Below the pieces are notes generated by a model that was not told where the DNA came from, ran no database searches, and saw only the letters and a program-made list of their open reading frames with translations. Source: Chthonomonadaceae bacterium (lineage in GTDB: Bacteria; Armatimonadota; Chthonomonadetes; Chthonomonadales; Chthonomonadaceae). Taken from it: a DNA stretch of 64,000 nucleotides. Shown here in pieces: positions 1 through 8,815 of the stretch. Within the stretch, counting starts at the first letter, position 1. Every line of letters begins with the position of its first letter. The stretch spans positions 1-64,000 of the forward strand of contig DAIDHN010000014.1 in NCBI GenBank assembly GCA_027459665.1, in the 5' to 3' direction. The position numbers were made by a program, and so were the translations under genes.

Positions 1-1223
1 GCAGTCTGCCCGCCAAAAACTCACCGCTTGCCCGTTTCAATGGAACGAACTTTGCATTTATGGGGCCAGTAAAATCTGGCAAAACATTCGACTTTTTTCA
101 GGCTAACCTATACCGAAAGTATGGCCCTAATTACAATTCCATCTGGTTCAACCGCGATATGCAGCGGCTGAAATCATGGGGGTTCAACACCATAGGCAAC
201 TGGTCAGACCCTGCGGCCTATGCACTTCACCAGCTGCCATTTGTTGTCACCATAAGCATTCCGCACAAAACCACGGTAAGCAGCGGCTCAGATTACTGGG
301 GAAAAATGCCAGACCCATTCGACCCACTGTTTGCTCACAATGCAGCGCAGACAATTGATGCTGCAATGGCTCCCTACAAATTAGACCCCTGGTGCCTCGG
401 CGCTTTTGTAGACAACGAGCTGAGCTGGAAGGGCAATGGCATCTACGGAAATATTGGGCTTGCACTGGGCGCTTTGCATGAGAGCGCCTCTGCCTCCCCA
501 GCAAAACAGGCGTTTTTACAGCAGCTGCAAAGTGAATACTCATCCATACAGGCATTCAACACAGCCTGGCACACCCAGTTGCAGCACCGCACAGATTTGC
601 TGCCGCCGCTTACTGCTCCGGCCAAACTCACTAAACAGGCAGAAGCCGATTGCCGCAAGTTTGTGCATGCCTATGCCGTACAGTACTTTAAGGTAATCAG
701 TGCTGCTTTTCACAACGCTGCCCCCAACAACCTCTACCTCGGATGCAGATTTGCATGGTTTACAAAAGGAGAAGCCAAAGCTGCTGCAAAATACTGTGAT
801 GTGGTAAGCTTTAACATCTACCAGCCGCAAATTACCGCCAGTCAGTGGGGATGGCTCAGCCAGCTGCACAAACCATGCATCATTGGTGAGTTTCACTCTG
901 GCGCACTAGACAGGGGAATGTGGATGCCAGGACTGGTGCAGGAGCCAAATCAGCAGGGCCGGGCCAGTATGTTTACCAACTATGTTCGCTCTGTAGCAGA
1001 GAACCCTGCTCTGGTAGGCTGCCACTGGTTCGAACTGGTAGACGAGCCTCTCACCGGCCGCACCTGGGATGGGGAAAATTACAACATTGGCTTCCTTGCC
1101 TGCACAGACAGGCCGTACACGCATCTGGTTGAAGCTGCCAGAAGGATACTAGGCAGCGTGTATACACTGCGTGCCTCCTTCATCCCGCAAAAATCGCATA
1201 GTCCCGAAAGCACCATACCATGA
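1..1223 (+). CDS. Secreted-type glycoside hydrolase, GH-A clan (beta-agarase/GH50-like), 5' end outside window
   Basis: The reading frame is open from base 3 with no stop, so the gene begins upstream and the ATG at 60 is probably internal. The protein looks like a TIM-barrel retaining glycosidase of clan GH-A. The opening part carries RLKSWGFNTIGNWSD, as in GH50-like/GH42-like enzymes. A probable acid/base Glu lies in DNELSW (codon 417-419) and a probable nucleophile in IGEFHSGALDRG (about 888-890). A Trp-rich strand near the end (CHWFELVDEP) fits sugar binding. The substrate cannot be told from sequence; agarose-like or beta-galactoside polymers are guesses. The stop overlaps the next gene by ATGA, so the two hydrolases are probably co-translated. 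The family call is fairly safe and the GH50 subfamily is uncertain. Confidence 0.7.
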   Translation, partial: SLPAKNSPLARFNGTNFAFMGPVKSGKTFDFFQANLYRKYGPNYNSIWFNRDMQRLKSWGFNTIGNWSDPAAYALHQLPFVVTISIPHKTTVSSGSDYWGKMPDPFDPLFAHNAAQTIDAAMAPYKLDPWCLGAFVDNELSWKGNGIYGNIGLALGALHESASASPAKQAFLQQLQSEYSSIQAFNTAWHTQLQHRTDLLPPLTAPAKLTKQAEADCRKFVHAYAVQYFKVISAAFHNAAPNNLYLGCRFAWFTKGEAKAAAKYCDVVSFNIYQPQITASQWGWLSQLHKPCIIGEFHSGALDRGMWMPGLVQEPNQQGRASMFTNYVRSVAENPALVGCHWFELVDEPLTGRTWDGENYNIGFLACTDRPYTHLVEAARRILGSVYTLRASFIPQKSHSPESTIP

Positions 1224-3445
1224 AAACCCGTTTTATCTTACCTGTCTTCTCTGCGGTCCTGGCGCTGACACTGCCAGGCTGTGGCGGAGCCGCTCTGGGC
1301 AGCCTGCCGCAGTCACTTGGCGGAGACCTGGCGCCGGGGTACAACACGCCGCTGCCTGCAGGCGGCGGTTCTCGCAGCGACAGACTGCTGGGTATAAACG
1401 GCTGCTACCCAATGATTCAAACCTCTTTCAAACTTGCCTCCGTACCAGGCAACCCATTTGACTATCAGCAGGTAAACGTGAAGGTAGCATTTCAAAAACC
1501 GGGCGGCGGCACTGTAAATGTAGACGCCTTCTACAATGGCAGCAATCAGTGGATGGCACGCTATACCCCGCTGCTGGCAGGTGAATACACTGTACGGGGC
1601 GTTACCCTCAATGGCACCGCTGCACATGACACCAACCTGAAACCTACCAGCTTCAATGTAAAAGGCCCCGCTCAGCCAGGCTTTATTCGCATAGATACAG
1701 CCAACCCGCACCGTTTTGCCTTCGACAACGGCACTCTCTACTACCCATTGGGGCAGGATGTGGCATGGGGTTCCAGCAATCTGCCCACTATTCCGCAGCT
1801 GTTTGCAGCCATGCACCAGCACGATGAAAACTGGGCCAGGGTCTGGATGAACTACTGGGATGGAAAAAGCCTGATGTGGGGGGTGAAACCCGGCACACTC
1901 AACCTGAAGGCAGCACAACAGTGGGATACCATCGTGCAGGCAGCCGGTCAAAACAACATCTATTTTCAAATGGTTCTGCAGCATCACGGAGAGTACTCTA
2001 GCAACGTAAATCCCAACTGGCCCGATAACCCATACAACATCAAAAACGGCGGGTTTCTCCACTCTCCTGCAGGGTTTTTCACCAATCCCAAAGCTATTTC
2101 GCTCACCAAACAGCTGCTGCACTATGTTCTGGCACGATGGGGCTATTCGCCAAACATTATGGCGTTTGAACTATTCAACGAGGTGCAGTACACCAACGCT
2201 ATGCAGCAGCATGAGGTTGCTGCCGTGGCCGAATGGCATCAGGTGATGGCATCCTTCCTGAAATCGCACGACATCAACCGGCATCTCATCACCACCAGTT
2301 CAGCACCCGATGTGCCCCTCAGCAGCCCTATTTGGAATGCAGTAGATTACCTGCAGCTGCACATCTACCCCCAGGATATTATTGCCGCGCTCAGCGGCCG
2401 CAGCGCAAACGGAGCGTTGCAGCTGCACAAGCCAATGTTTGTAGGCGAGTTTGGCTCTAACGGCCCCGACCCCGATGGAATCGCGCTGCACAATGGGCTG
2501 TGGGCTGGCATATTTACCTATCCTTCCGGGGCGCCCTGCTACTGGGCATGGGACAATATACAGCAGCACGACCTTTACCCACAGTTTCAAAGCGCGGCAG
2601 AGTTTCTTACACAGTCTGGCCTTGCAGAGCAGATGCACTTAAAAAACAGCAGACCGGCAGTACAAACAAAAGAACTTTCAACAATGCAATTCTCGCCGGG
2701 CGGCAGCTTTGCCTCAACAAAACTCAGCCGTTTCGAGGTTACCCCGCAGGGCGTGCAGGGTATGGCCTCTTATCCAGCTTACCTGCAGGGAACTGCGCAC
2801 CGCAGCATGATGCCTTCTCCTGTAGAATTAGTGGTACACTGCCCCCGCTCATCACGCTTCATGGTTCACCTGTCGCAAATATCCGCAGCAGGAGCCAGCC
2901 TGCAGCTCAGCGTGGACGGCGCTGTTTCCGGCTCCGAATACGCCATTCAAAACTATGCAGCACAATCTGCAAACTACAAGCCAGACAACGGCATGCTTGA
3001 GGTGCAGGTGCCTTTCGGCAGACATGTCATCACGCTGCAAAACACCGGAGCAGACTGGGCGGTAGTAAGCAGCTTTGCCATAACGCACTATGCTCCGGCG
3101 CTTTCTGCCATCAGCCGCACAGGCAAAACCTTCGCTGCAGGCTGGGTATGGCAGCCTGCAGCAGCAGAGGCCCCCCTCAGCGATACAGCAGTTCCAACAG
3201 CGGGCAAGCTTTTGCTCACAGGTCTCAAACCGGGCAAATACCGTCTGCTCTGGTGGAATACCTGGCAGGGTAAAACGGTACAGCAAAGCGAGGAAGAAGT
3301 GCCAGCCGGCGGGAGCATTACATTGCAAACACCGCCTGTAAGCCGTGATCTGGCTTTTGCACTTACCTCACAAAAACTTCCCCTGCATACTCAAAAAGTG
3401 CCGTACAAACGGTCGCCAAAATCTCCCAGCCCAGGCAGAATATAA
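1220..3445 (+). CDS. Lipoprotein glycoside hydrolase with DUF5060-like N-terminus and GH5-like barrel
   Basis: This 741-residue protein begins with a lipoprotein signal (LTLPGC, lipidated Cys21), so it should sit on a membrane facing the periplasm or outside. After a short linker comes an Ig-like DUF5060-type domain (about residues 50-145), then a TIM barrel (about 160-470) with candidate catalytic Glu321 in FELFNE and Glu410 in VGEFGSNG, then a beta-rich C-terminal region (about 500-715). Such proteins cleave plant or microbial polysaccharides; the substrate is unknown. The start overlaps the previous glycosidase stop (ATGA). The last 55 bases run into the 3' end of upp on the other strand, a convergent overlap. 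Confidence 0.75.
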   Translation: MKTRFILPVFSAVLALTLPGCGGAALGSLPQSLGGDLAPGYNTPLPAGGGSRSDRLLGINGCYPMIQTSFKLASVPGNPFDYQQVNVKVAFQKPGGGTVNVDAFYNGSNQWMARYTPLLAGEYTVRGVTLNGTAAHDTNLKPTSFNVKGPAQPGFIRIDTANPHRFAFDNGTLYYPLGQDVAWGSSNLPTIPQLFAAMHQHDENWARVWMNYWDGKSLMWGVKPGTLNLKAAQQWDTIVQAAGQNNIYFQMVLQHHGEYSSNVNPNWPDNPYNIKNGGFLHSPAGFFTNPKAISLTKQLLHYVLARWGYSPNIMAFELFNEVQYTNAMQQHEVAAVAEWHQVMASFLKSHDINRHLITTSSAPDVPLSSPIWNAVDYLQLHIYPQDIIAALSGRSANGALQLHKPMFVGEFGSNGPDPDGIALHNGLWAGIFTYPSGAPCYWAWDNIQQHDLYPQFQSAAEFLTQSGLAEQMHLKNSRPAVQTKELSTMQFSPGGSFASTKLSRFEVTPQGVQGMASYPAYLQGTAHRSMMPSPVELVVHCPRSSRFMVHLSQISAAGASLQLSVDGAVSGSEYAIQNYAAQSANYKPDNGMLEVQVPFGRHVITLQNTGADWAVVSSFAITHYAPALSAISRTGKTFAAGWVWQPAAAEAPLSDTAVPTAGKLLLTGLKPGKYRLLWWNTWQGKTVQQSEEEVPAGGSITLQTPPVSRDLAFALTSQKLPLHTQKVPYKRSPKSPSPGRI

Positions 3446-4011
3446 CTGCTTGCATTCAATTCTCTATCCAGAGCGGCAGCAACTACCTGCATCTCTGGAT
3501 AGAGCACCTCCAAGTGGCTTACCCCTTCGGGTGCTGCGACCATGCTGAGCAGGCATACATGCGCTGCCCCGGCCCCATAAAGATCGAATGCGGCGCGTGC
3601 CGCTGAACCGCCAGTGGCAAGCATGGGGTCAAGCAGCAGCGCATAGCTCCCCTGCATGGGGGGCAGTTTGCAGTAGTAGGCGCGGGCTATGGCCGTCTGC
3701 TCATCTCTCTCCAGCCCCAGATAACCTACCCGCGCCTCTGGTATCATCTCAAGCGCCTCGTCAAGCATACTCAAACCTGCACGCAGCACAGGTGCAATCA
3801 CAACCGGGCAGGCGAGCTGCTCTCCCTCTACAACCTCCAGAGGGGTTTGTACAACATGTTTTTGCAGAGGCATGGTGCGGGTTGCCTCTGCAATCAAAAT
3901 ACCAGTGAGCGCACGAGCAAGTGGGCGAAACTGCTCTGGCTGCGTAGCCTTGTCCCGCAGACGGGTAATCAAATGCGTTGCCAGGGCATGATCAAGCACT
4001 GTCAATGGCAT
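3391..4011 (-). CDS. upp: Uracil phosphoribosyltransferase
   Basis: This cytoplasmic salvage enzyme joins uracil and PRPP to make UMP. The 206-residue length is normal for the family. Diagnostic motifs are present: APVLRAGLSM, the PRPP-binding loop LLLDPMLATGGSA, and the uracil-binding C-terminal YILPGLGDFGDRLYGT. It stands alone on the minus strand between a lipoprotein hydrolase and a DUF421 gene. Its 3' end overlaps the converging hydrolase gene by 55 bases, so neither gene has its own terminator there. Identity is secure. Confidence 0.95.
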   Translation of the reverse strand: MPLTVLDHALATHLITRLRDKATQPEQFRPLARALTGILIAEATRTMPLQKHVVQTPLEVVEGEQLACPVVIAPVLRAGLSMLDEALEMIPEARVGYLGLERDEQTAIARAYYCKLPPMQGSYALLLDPMLATGGSAARAAFDLYGAGAAHVCLLSMVAAPEGVSHLEVLYPEMQVVAAALDRELNASSYILPGLGDFGDRLYGTF

Positions 4012-4064
4012 ATGGATTCATTCCTTTCCCAAAAACTTCTATTCTCTGGCACAGAGAGGTATCA

Positions 4065-4607
4065 TCAGCGCTTTTCATTCTGTGAATGCGGTTTCTGCTC
4101 TGAGGCTGGACGTGGATGCAGTTTCTGATGCGATCTGCCTGGCCCATCTTCCTCCATTGGTATAACATTTATGCTGCCATCTACTTCCAGCACCACAAGC
4201 TGCAGGTTCGCAATGCCTGCCTGCTCATGCTCGCGTAGTGCCTCCAGCACATCCGCACGGGTAAACCCTTTTCTTTTCAGGTTTTCATATACCCACTCCC
4301 CGTTGTACACCAGCACAACAGGCTGTCCCGAAACAAGTGCCCTCAAACGGGGGCTGCGCATCAATGCCGTGGTAAACCCCTTGTCAAGCAGCAGCAGTAC
4401 ACTGGTGCAAAGCAGCCCTGCAGGCAGACTTACGTTGCCTGCAACCATAGCGGTCTCTACCGAGCTGCCCAGAAGAATAATCACAATAAGGTCTATCACA
4501 TTCAGCTGGCCCATCTGTCTTTTTCCTGCTACGCGCAGAGCAACAATGAGAAAGAAATAAATGCCCATTGTATGCCATACTACCGGCAGTAATTCATTCA
4601 GAGTCAA
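4065..4607 (-). CDS. DUF421 (YetF-type) membrane protein
   Basis: This 180-residue protein has three N-terminal membrane segments with the family hallmark GKRQMGQLNVIDL (about residues 28-40). A small cytoplasmic C-terminal domain follows, with QPVVLVYNGEW and LREHEQAGIANLQLVVLEVDGSINVIP. DUF421 function is not established; Bacillus YetF and relatives are linked to envelope or spore traits. It is divergent, with only 44 bases between, from a second and third copy of the same family on the plus strand, so the three form a small cluster probably driven by a shared promoter region. Confidence 0.88.
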   Translation of the reverse strand: MTLNELLPVVWHTMGIYFFLIVALRVAGKRQMGQLNVIDLIVIILLGSSVETAMVAGNVSLPAGLLCTSVLLLLDKGFTTALMRSPRLRALVSGQPVVLVYNGEWVYENLKRKGFTRADVLEALREHEQAGIANLQLVVLEVDGSINVIPMEEDGPGRSHQKLHPRPASEQKPHSQNEKR

Positions 4608-4651
4608 AGGCGGTCTCCCTCAACGCGATATGGAAAGGATAATACCCGTTT

Positions 4652-5191
4652 ATGGCTGATTGGCTGAAGCTTGTCTTTACACATCCTTCACTGCATGGCG
4701 CTCTGGCAATTGCCCTCAAAACCACCGTTATTTACTTCTTTTTGGTAATTGGCCTGCGGCTCATGGGCAAGAGGGAACTGGGGCAGATGAATATCTACGA
4801 TCTGGTTCTCATCATTGTGCTGGCAAACGCAGTGCAAAACTCTATGGTTGGCAACGATAACTCACTGGTAGGCGGCATTGTGGCAGCAGTTACCCTGCTG
4901 GTATGGAACCGGCTCTTCACCCTGCTGATGACGCGCTCTGAGCGGGTGGAAAGAATAATGACAGGCGAACCCACCCTCATTGTAAACGATGGAAAATACA
5001 TTGAAGCTCACATGAAGCGTGAAGGCGTAACCCCCGAACAGGTTATGTCTGCCCTGCGGGAACATGGCATAGACCGTTTGGAAGATGCCCATATGTGCGT
5101 ACTCGAAGTAGATGGCACAATCAGCGTAGTACCGCAAAACACTCCCGTGCAGCGTACCCGGCACCACTACCGGGCGCTGCGCCTGCCCTGA
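4652..5191 (+). CDS. DUF421 (YetF-type) membrane protein, second copy
   Basis: A 179-residue paralogue of the divergent gene at 4065-4607. It has three N-terminal membrane helices, GKRELGQMNIYDL, a helix ending near ANAVQNSMVG, and the C-terminal domain with GEPTLIVNDGKYI and VLEVDGTISVVP. Compared with the minus-strand copy it shares more with the next gene (NAVQN...G motif), suggesting the two plus-strand copies arose by a more recent duplication. The next copy starts 15 bases after its stop. Molecular function is unknown. Confidence 0.88.
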   Translation: MADWLKLVFTHPSLHGALAIALKTTVIYFFLVIGLRLMGKRELGQMNIYDLVLIIVLANAVQNSMVGNDNSLVGGIVAAVTLLVWNRLFTLLMTRSERVERIMTGEPTLIVNDGKYIEAHMKREGVTPEQVMSALREHGIDRLEDAHMCVLEVDGTISVVPQNTPVQRTRHHYRALRLP

Positions 5192-5205
5192 AAGAATACC
5201 GCGCC

Positions 5206-5736
5206 ATGACACATGCCTTTCAGCTGTTTCTCTCACTCGTTGCAGCGCGCACTGCTGTTATATTTCTGGTATTGCTGCTGGGTTTGAGGGTTCTGGGCAA
5301 AAGACAGATTGGTCAGATGAATATTTATGATCTGGCAATGGTTATGGCAGTAGCAAATGCAGTGCAGAACGCCATGACAGGGGGCAATGGCAACCTCTCG
5401 GTAGGCATTGTGTCTGCCGGCATGCTCATAATGCTGGGCAGCGTCTTCTCTTTGCTTTTTGTACGACTGCCCCGCCTCGAAGAACGCATAGTAGGTACCC
5501 CTACCCTACTCATACACAATGGCAGATGGCTCGAAAGAAACCTGCAGCGTGAAAAGGTCACTCATAACCAAGTACTGGCCGCCATGCGTCAGCATGGGGT
5601 GGTAGACCCTGCAGAAGTAGAAGCTGCCACACTGGAAGTAGATGGAGACATAAGCATAGTTCCGCGCAGCAGGCAGCACAGCCGCATACCTGTAAAAAGG
5701 CAGCGCCGAACCAGTAACAGGAATGTACAGCAATGA
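5206..5736 (+). CDS. DUF421 (YetF-type) membrane protein, third copy
   Basis: The frame is open further upstream, but the start at 5206 is chosen because it begins the first membrane helix and leaves 14 bases after the previous stop. The 176-residue product has the family motifs GKRQIGQMNIYDL, ANAVQNAMTG, GTPTLLIHNGRWL and LEVDGDISIVP. Its stop overlaps the next gene by ATGA, coupling it to an unknown exported protein. YetF-type proteins may assemble as oligomers, so three neighbouring paralogues could form a mixed complex, but that is inference. Confidence 0.87.
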   Translation: MTHAFQLFLSLVAARTAVIFLVLLLGLRVLGKRQIGQMNIYDLAMVMAVANAVQNAMTGGNGNLSVGIVSAGMLIMLGSVFSLLFVRLPRLEERIVGTPTLLIHNGRWLERNLQREKVTHNQVLAAMRQHGVVDPAEVEAATLEVDGDISIVPRSRQHSRIPVKRQRRTSNRNVQQ

Positions 5737-6287
5737 AAAAAAACGTTCTCGTCTCGCTGTGTGCAGGAATGCTGCTGATAGGCATTGCAGTGCTTTACCG
5801 AAACGTACACTCCCGCCATGTACAGTCCAGAATACTTGCCCGGCGCATCTCCACCATGCTGCCTCTGGAAGCACTCTCGTTTACCACAGCACGTATGCAG
5901 CAGCTCGCTGCTCTAATAAAGAAAAACCATAAACTGCCCCCTGCAAGGCTCACCGCGTTGGTGCACAAGTTTCTCAGGCAAAACCACATGTACAGCCAAA
6001 TAGAATACATTCCGCCCACCCCTGCACACAGGCATGTGCTTTACCCGCTTATCTGTCCCGGTTTTTTGGGCTACAGCATGACTACCTATCAGGGGGGCAA
6101 TACCTCTTATCAGGAGTATGGTTTCATTCTGGCGTACAATTCCAGCAAGGATAATATATGCATCTATCCCTGGCAGCAGGTGCACTGGCATCCGGCGGCA
6201 ATGCCTCACAGCCGGAAAAAGCAAGTCGGTATTGTGTACCTTCTACCCGGTGACAAACAGTATGCCGCCGGCCATTCATTTCCCTGA
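5733..6287 (+). CDS. Unknown exported or membrane-anchored protein coupled to DUF421 genes
   Basis: This 184-residue protein is not recognised. It begins with a basic, hydrophobic segment (MKKNVLVSLCAGMLLIGIAV) that is a signal peptide or signal anchor, so the rest should be outside the cytoplasm. Residues 30-80 look helical; the remainder is rich in Tyr, His and Pro with two Cys. The ATG overlaps the stop of the third DUF421 gene (ATGA), so it is very likely translated with it and may work with those proteins. It converges with the ComEC metallo-hydrolase gene, 27 bases away. Confidence 0.65.
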   Translation: MKKNVLVSLCAGMLLIGIAVLYRNVHSRHVQSRILARRISTMLPLEALSFTTARMQQLAALIKKNHKLPPARLTALVHKFLRQNHMYSQIEYIPPTPAHRHVLYPLICPGFLGYSMTTYQGGNTSYQEYGFILAYNSSKDNICIYPWQQVHWHPAAMPHSRKKQVGIVYLLPGDKQYAAGHSFP

Positions 6288-6314
6288 TGCACTTCGGCTT
6301 GTGCCGCCGTGCTC

Positions 6315-7205
6315 TCACCTTGCGGGCAAAGCCATGCAGCGTGAGGTTACAGTACTCCCGTTGGAAATGCAGATCACTGCTCCATTCTGGTCTGTACGAT
6401 ACACCACTGGCACCGCGGCCCGCAGCCGCTGCATCACCAGGGGTGAGGGATGCCCGTATACATTGTGTGCCCCAACCGATACCACTGCAATTCGCGGGTG
6501 CGCCGCTGCCAGAAAAGCAGGTGTAGTAGAGGTATCGCTGCCGTGATGCCCTGCTTTCAACACTGTACAGCCCAGCTGCCATCGTGAGGAAAGCAAATCG
6601 GTTTCCTCAGGCGCTTCGGCATCTCCCATAAATAAAAAACTGGTTCTTCCGTATGTAAGTCGTGCTGCAATGCTGGCATTGTTGGGCGGTCCGGCTCGTT
6701 CTTCTCTGCTTGGGGCCAGTATCTGCAGCACCGCGCCATCTCCAAAATCTATCTTCTGCCCTGGCCGGGCAGTGTACACTGCAACATGCCTCTGTGCAGC
6801 CGCTTTTTTGTATGCTGCCTCTTCCGGGCTGCCAAAATCCTGGCCGTTGTCCAGCACAAACCCTGTTGAAAATCTGTTTATCAGATACGCGGCGCCACCT
6901 ATGTGATCTGAATGAGGATGCGTGAGCAGAATGGCGTCGATATGCTCTATGCCTTCATACTCCAGGTAGGGAGCCACAATGCTCCGACCTGCATCATAAC
7001 CTGATTCCTGCTCTATCGGGCCGGTATCTATCAGTAAAACATGCCCCGAAGGAGACTGAATCACGCAGCTGTCACCCTGCCCCACATCCAGAAAAGTAAC
7101 TCTCAGTTCCCCTGTATTCCGGGTTATAGCCGACCAGAAAAACAGGGAAAACTGACCTGTTGCAAATACCGCCAGAACCAGCAGCAGTGGAGACGGGCGT
7201 TTCAT
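6315..7205 (-). CDS. ComEC C-terminal metallo-beta-lactamase-fold protein, encoded separately
   Basis: This 296-residue protein has one N-terminal membrane segment (about residues 7-27) and then the hydrolase domain that normally ends ComEC/Rec2. Motifs are FLDVGQGDSC, LLIDTG, the metal site THPHSDHIGG and KAGHHGS. In DNA uptake this domain is thought to act on the incoming or non-transported DNA strand outside the membrane. Here it is a separate gene whose ATG overlaps the stop of the channel gene (ATGA, 7202-7205), so the two should be made together. Natural fission fits better than frameshift because each half has its own sensible ends. Confidence 0.85.
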   Translation of the reverse strand: MKRPSPLLLVLAVFATGQFSLFFWSAITRNTGELRVTFLDVGQGDSCVIQSPSGHVLLIDTGPIEQESGYDAGRSIVAPYLEYEGIEHIDAILLTHPHSDHIGGAAYLINRFSTGFVLDNGQDFGSPEEAAYKKAAAQRHVAVYTARPGQKIDFGDGAVLQILAPSREERAGPPNNASIAARLTYGRTSFLFMGDAEAPEETDLLSSRWQLGCTVLKAGHHGSDTSTTPAFLAAAHPRIAVVSVGAHNVYGHPSPLVMQRLRAAVPVVYRTDQNGAVICISNGSTVTSRCMALPAR

Positions 7206-8812
7206 TCCTCACCACCTGCTTGTTCTTCGTACAGTCTTGCCTGGTGAGGCCATATCCAGAGCGCTCCCCCTGTCAGACAGGCATAATATGCCGCAATAAA
7301 CCATAATGAGGGAGAGCGCACAGAAAGACAGGCCCAGTATGGCCGGGAAAGCCAGTGAACCAAAGCCAGTTCATACCTCGATACGCCGTTCACCAGCGGG
7401 ACAAGGGCAGGCAGAAGCAGGCTACAGGGTGCAAGCAGCAGAAGCACCAGAATGGCTGGCAGCAGAAGCAGCGCATTGAGAAAACCGAGCGCCGACAGCT
7501 GATGATAAAACAAGGCAACAATGGGAGCAGCGGCAGTCTGTGCCAGCATACCTGCCATTAACGTCCCCAGCAGAGCAGAACATGCTTTTCTAAAGAAGTA
7601 ATGCACCGCATTTTTGCCAGGTATCAGTTTCCACAGCCAATCCTGCATGGCTGTCCAAAGTGCCGGCATCCAAAGTGCAAGCGTGCATACCACAAGAAAA
7701 CTGAGCAGGAAACCTGAAGTGTAAAGCGTGAGGGGGTTGTACATCAGCAAAACCAGCGCTGCGAGGGCCAAACTTGATGACCAGTCGAATTCGCGTTCCA
7801 GTACAGGCGCAGCCAATGCGATCATGCCAACAAGAGCCGCCCTTTCCAGCGAGGGCCTGCTGCCTCCCAGCAGGGAATAAAAGCCGACTGCCAATGCAGA
7901 CAAAAAGCATGCTGTTCGGTACGGCAAAAGCATTCTCTGTAGCAGGCGCGGAAGAAAAAAGGCAAGCAGGCCAATCTGCAGCCCTGCAATTGCCAGCAGA
8001 TGCGCTGCCCCGGCACGCTGAAAATCATCACGCACGCTGGCGCTCAAATCGCCTCGCTGCCCTAGCAACAGGGTCTCAATTAAAGCTGCAGCCGGGCCGG
8101 GGTAGAGCTTGCCTATATGCCTCTCCAGCCATCTGCGCATTTTGTAGGCAAAAAACAGTGGCGCAGTGCTTTTGGCTGGCTCATCTATATGCCATTCAAA
8201 AGAATGCCTGGCATTCATCACCGCGATGGTTTCACTCCCTGCCAGCACCTTTCTCCAGTTCACTCCCCCTGGGTTTCGCAGCCCTGATGCTGCATGAAGC
8301 TGGCCGCGGGCTGTCAAGGTATCTCCCCAAGAAGGCAAATGCCCTGCCGCTCCTCCCGTTTCCATTCCCAAGCTTGCCTGTATGATTCCCGAAGCGGGCA
8401 GCCAGCGTGAAGAGGCTCCGACCTGCACTGCCTGCACGCTCATATTGAGTTTTGCAGGCATCACCCTGCCAGAGCGGTTGTTGGGAATAGGTACATCAGA
8501 CACCACAATGCCCCGCACGGTCATTAGGGCAGGCGCCAGGCGAGACACCTGACGTGGATCGGGAATGCGTGCGGCTATGGTTCGCAAACCGCCCGCCAAA
8601 GTCAGCAGTGCAAACAAGAGCGCAGTCTGCCCCTGCCAGGCCCCGCGCCTCAACCAGAGCGCACTCAGCGCTGCCGCTGCCAGAAACAGGGCAGCCAGCC
8701 AGTAAACAGAACCTGCTGCCAGTATGCCGGCGGCAAATGCTGTTGCGGCAGTAACCAGCGGCCTCGCCCGCACACAGTTCAGCAGCGAATGCCCCTGCTC
8801 AGCGCGCTCCAC
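7202..8812 (-). CDS. comEC: ComEC/Rec2 competence channel, membrane part only
   Basis: This 536-residue protein matches the membrane portion of ComEC, the inner-membrane channel for single-stranded DNA in natural transformation. It has an N-terminal membrane and DUF4131-like soluble region (about 1-220), then the competence domain with many helices, including LETLLLGQRGDLS and AAHLLAIAGLQIGLLAFFLPR. It stops before the hydrolase domain found in ordinary full-length ComEC, which is supplied by the next gene through an ATGA overlap. An oligopeptide ATPase gene ends 3 bases upstream of nothing in common: it lies just beyond the start at 8816. No other competence genes are nearby. Confidence 0.85.
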   Translation of the reverse strand: MERAEQGHSLLNCVRARPLVTAATAFAAGILAAGSVYWLAALFLAAAALSALWLRRGAWQGQTALLFALLTLAGGLRTIAARIPDPRQVSRLAPALMTVRGIVVSDVPIPNNRSGRVMPAKLNMSVQAVQVGASSRWLPASGIIQASLGMETGGAAGHLPSWGDTLTARGQLHAASGLRNPGGVNWRKVLAGSETIAVMNARHSFEWHIDEPAKSTAPLFFAYKMRRWLERHIGKLYPGPAAALIETLLLGQRGDLSASVRDDFQRAGAAHLLAIAGLQIGLLAFFLPRLLQRMLLPYRTACFLSALAVGFYSLLGGSRPSLERAALVGMIALAAPVLEREFDWSSSLALAALVLLMYNPLTLYTSGFLLSFLVVCTLALWMPALWTAMQDWLWKLIPGKNAVHYFFRKACSALLGTLMAGMLAQTAAAPIVALFYHQLSALGFLNALLLLPAILVLLLLAPCSLLLPALVPLVNGVSRYELALVHWLSRPYWACLSVRSPSLWFIAAYYACLTGGALWIWPHQARLYEEQAGGEE

Positions 8813-8815
8813 TTG

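Noticed and set aside
7195-7210. Sequencing frameshift splitting comEC
   Set aside because: The downstream ORF has its own ATG and membrane helix and the overlap is a clean ATGA, so a true gene split is more likely; not fully excluded without reads.
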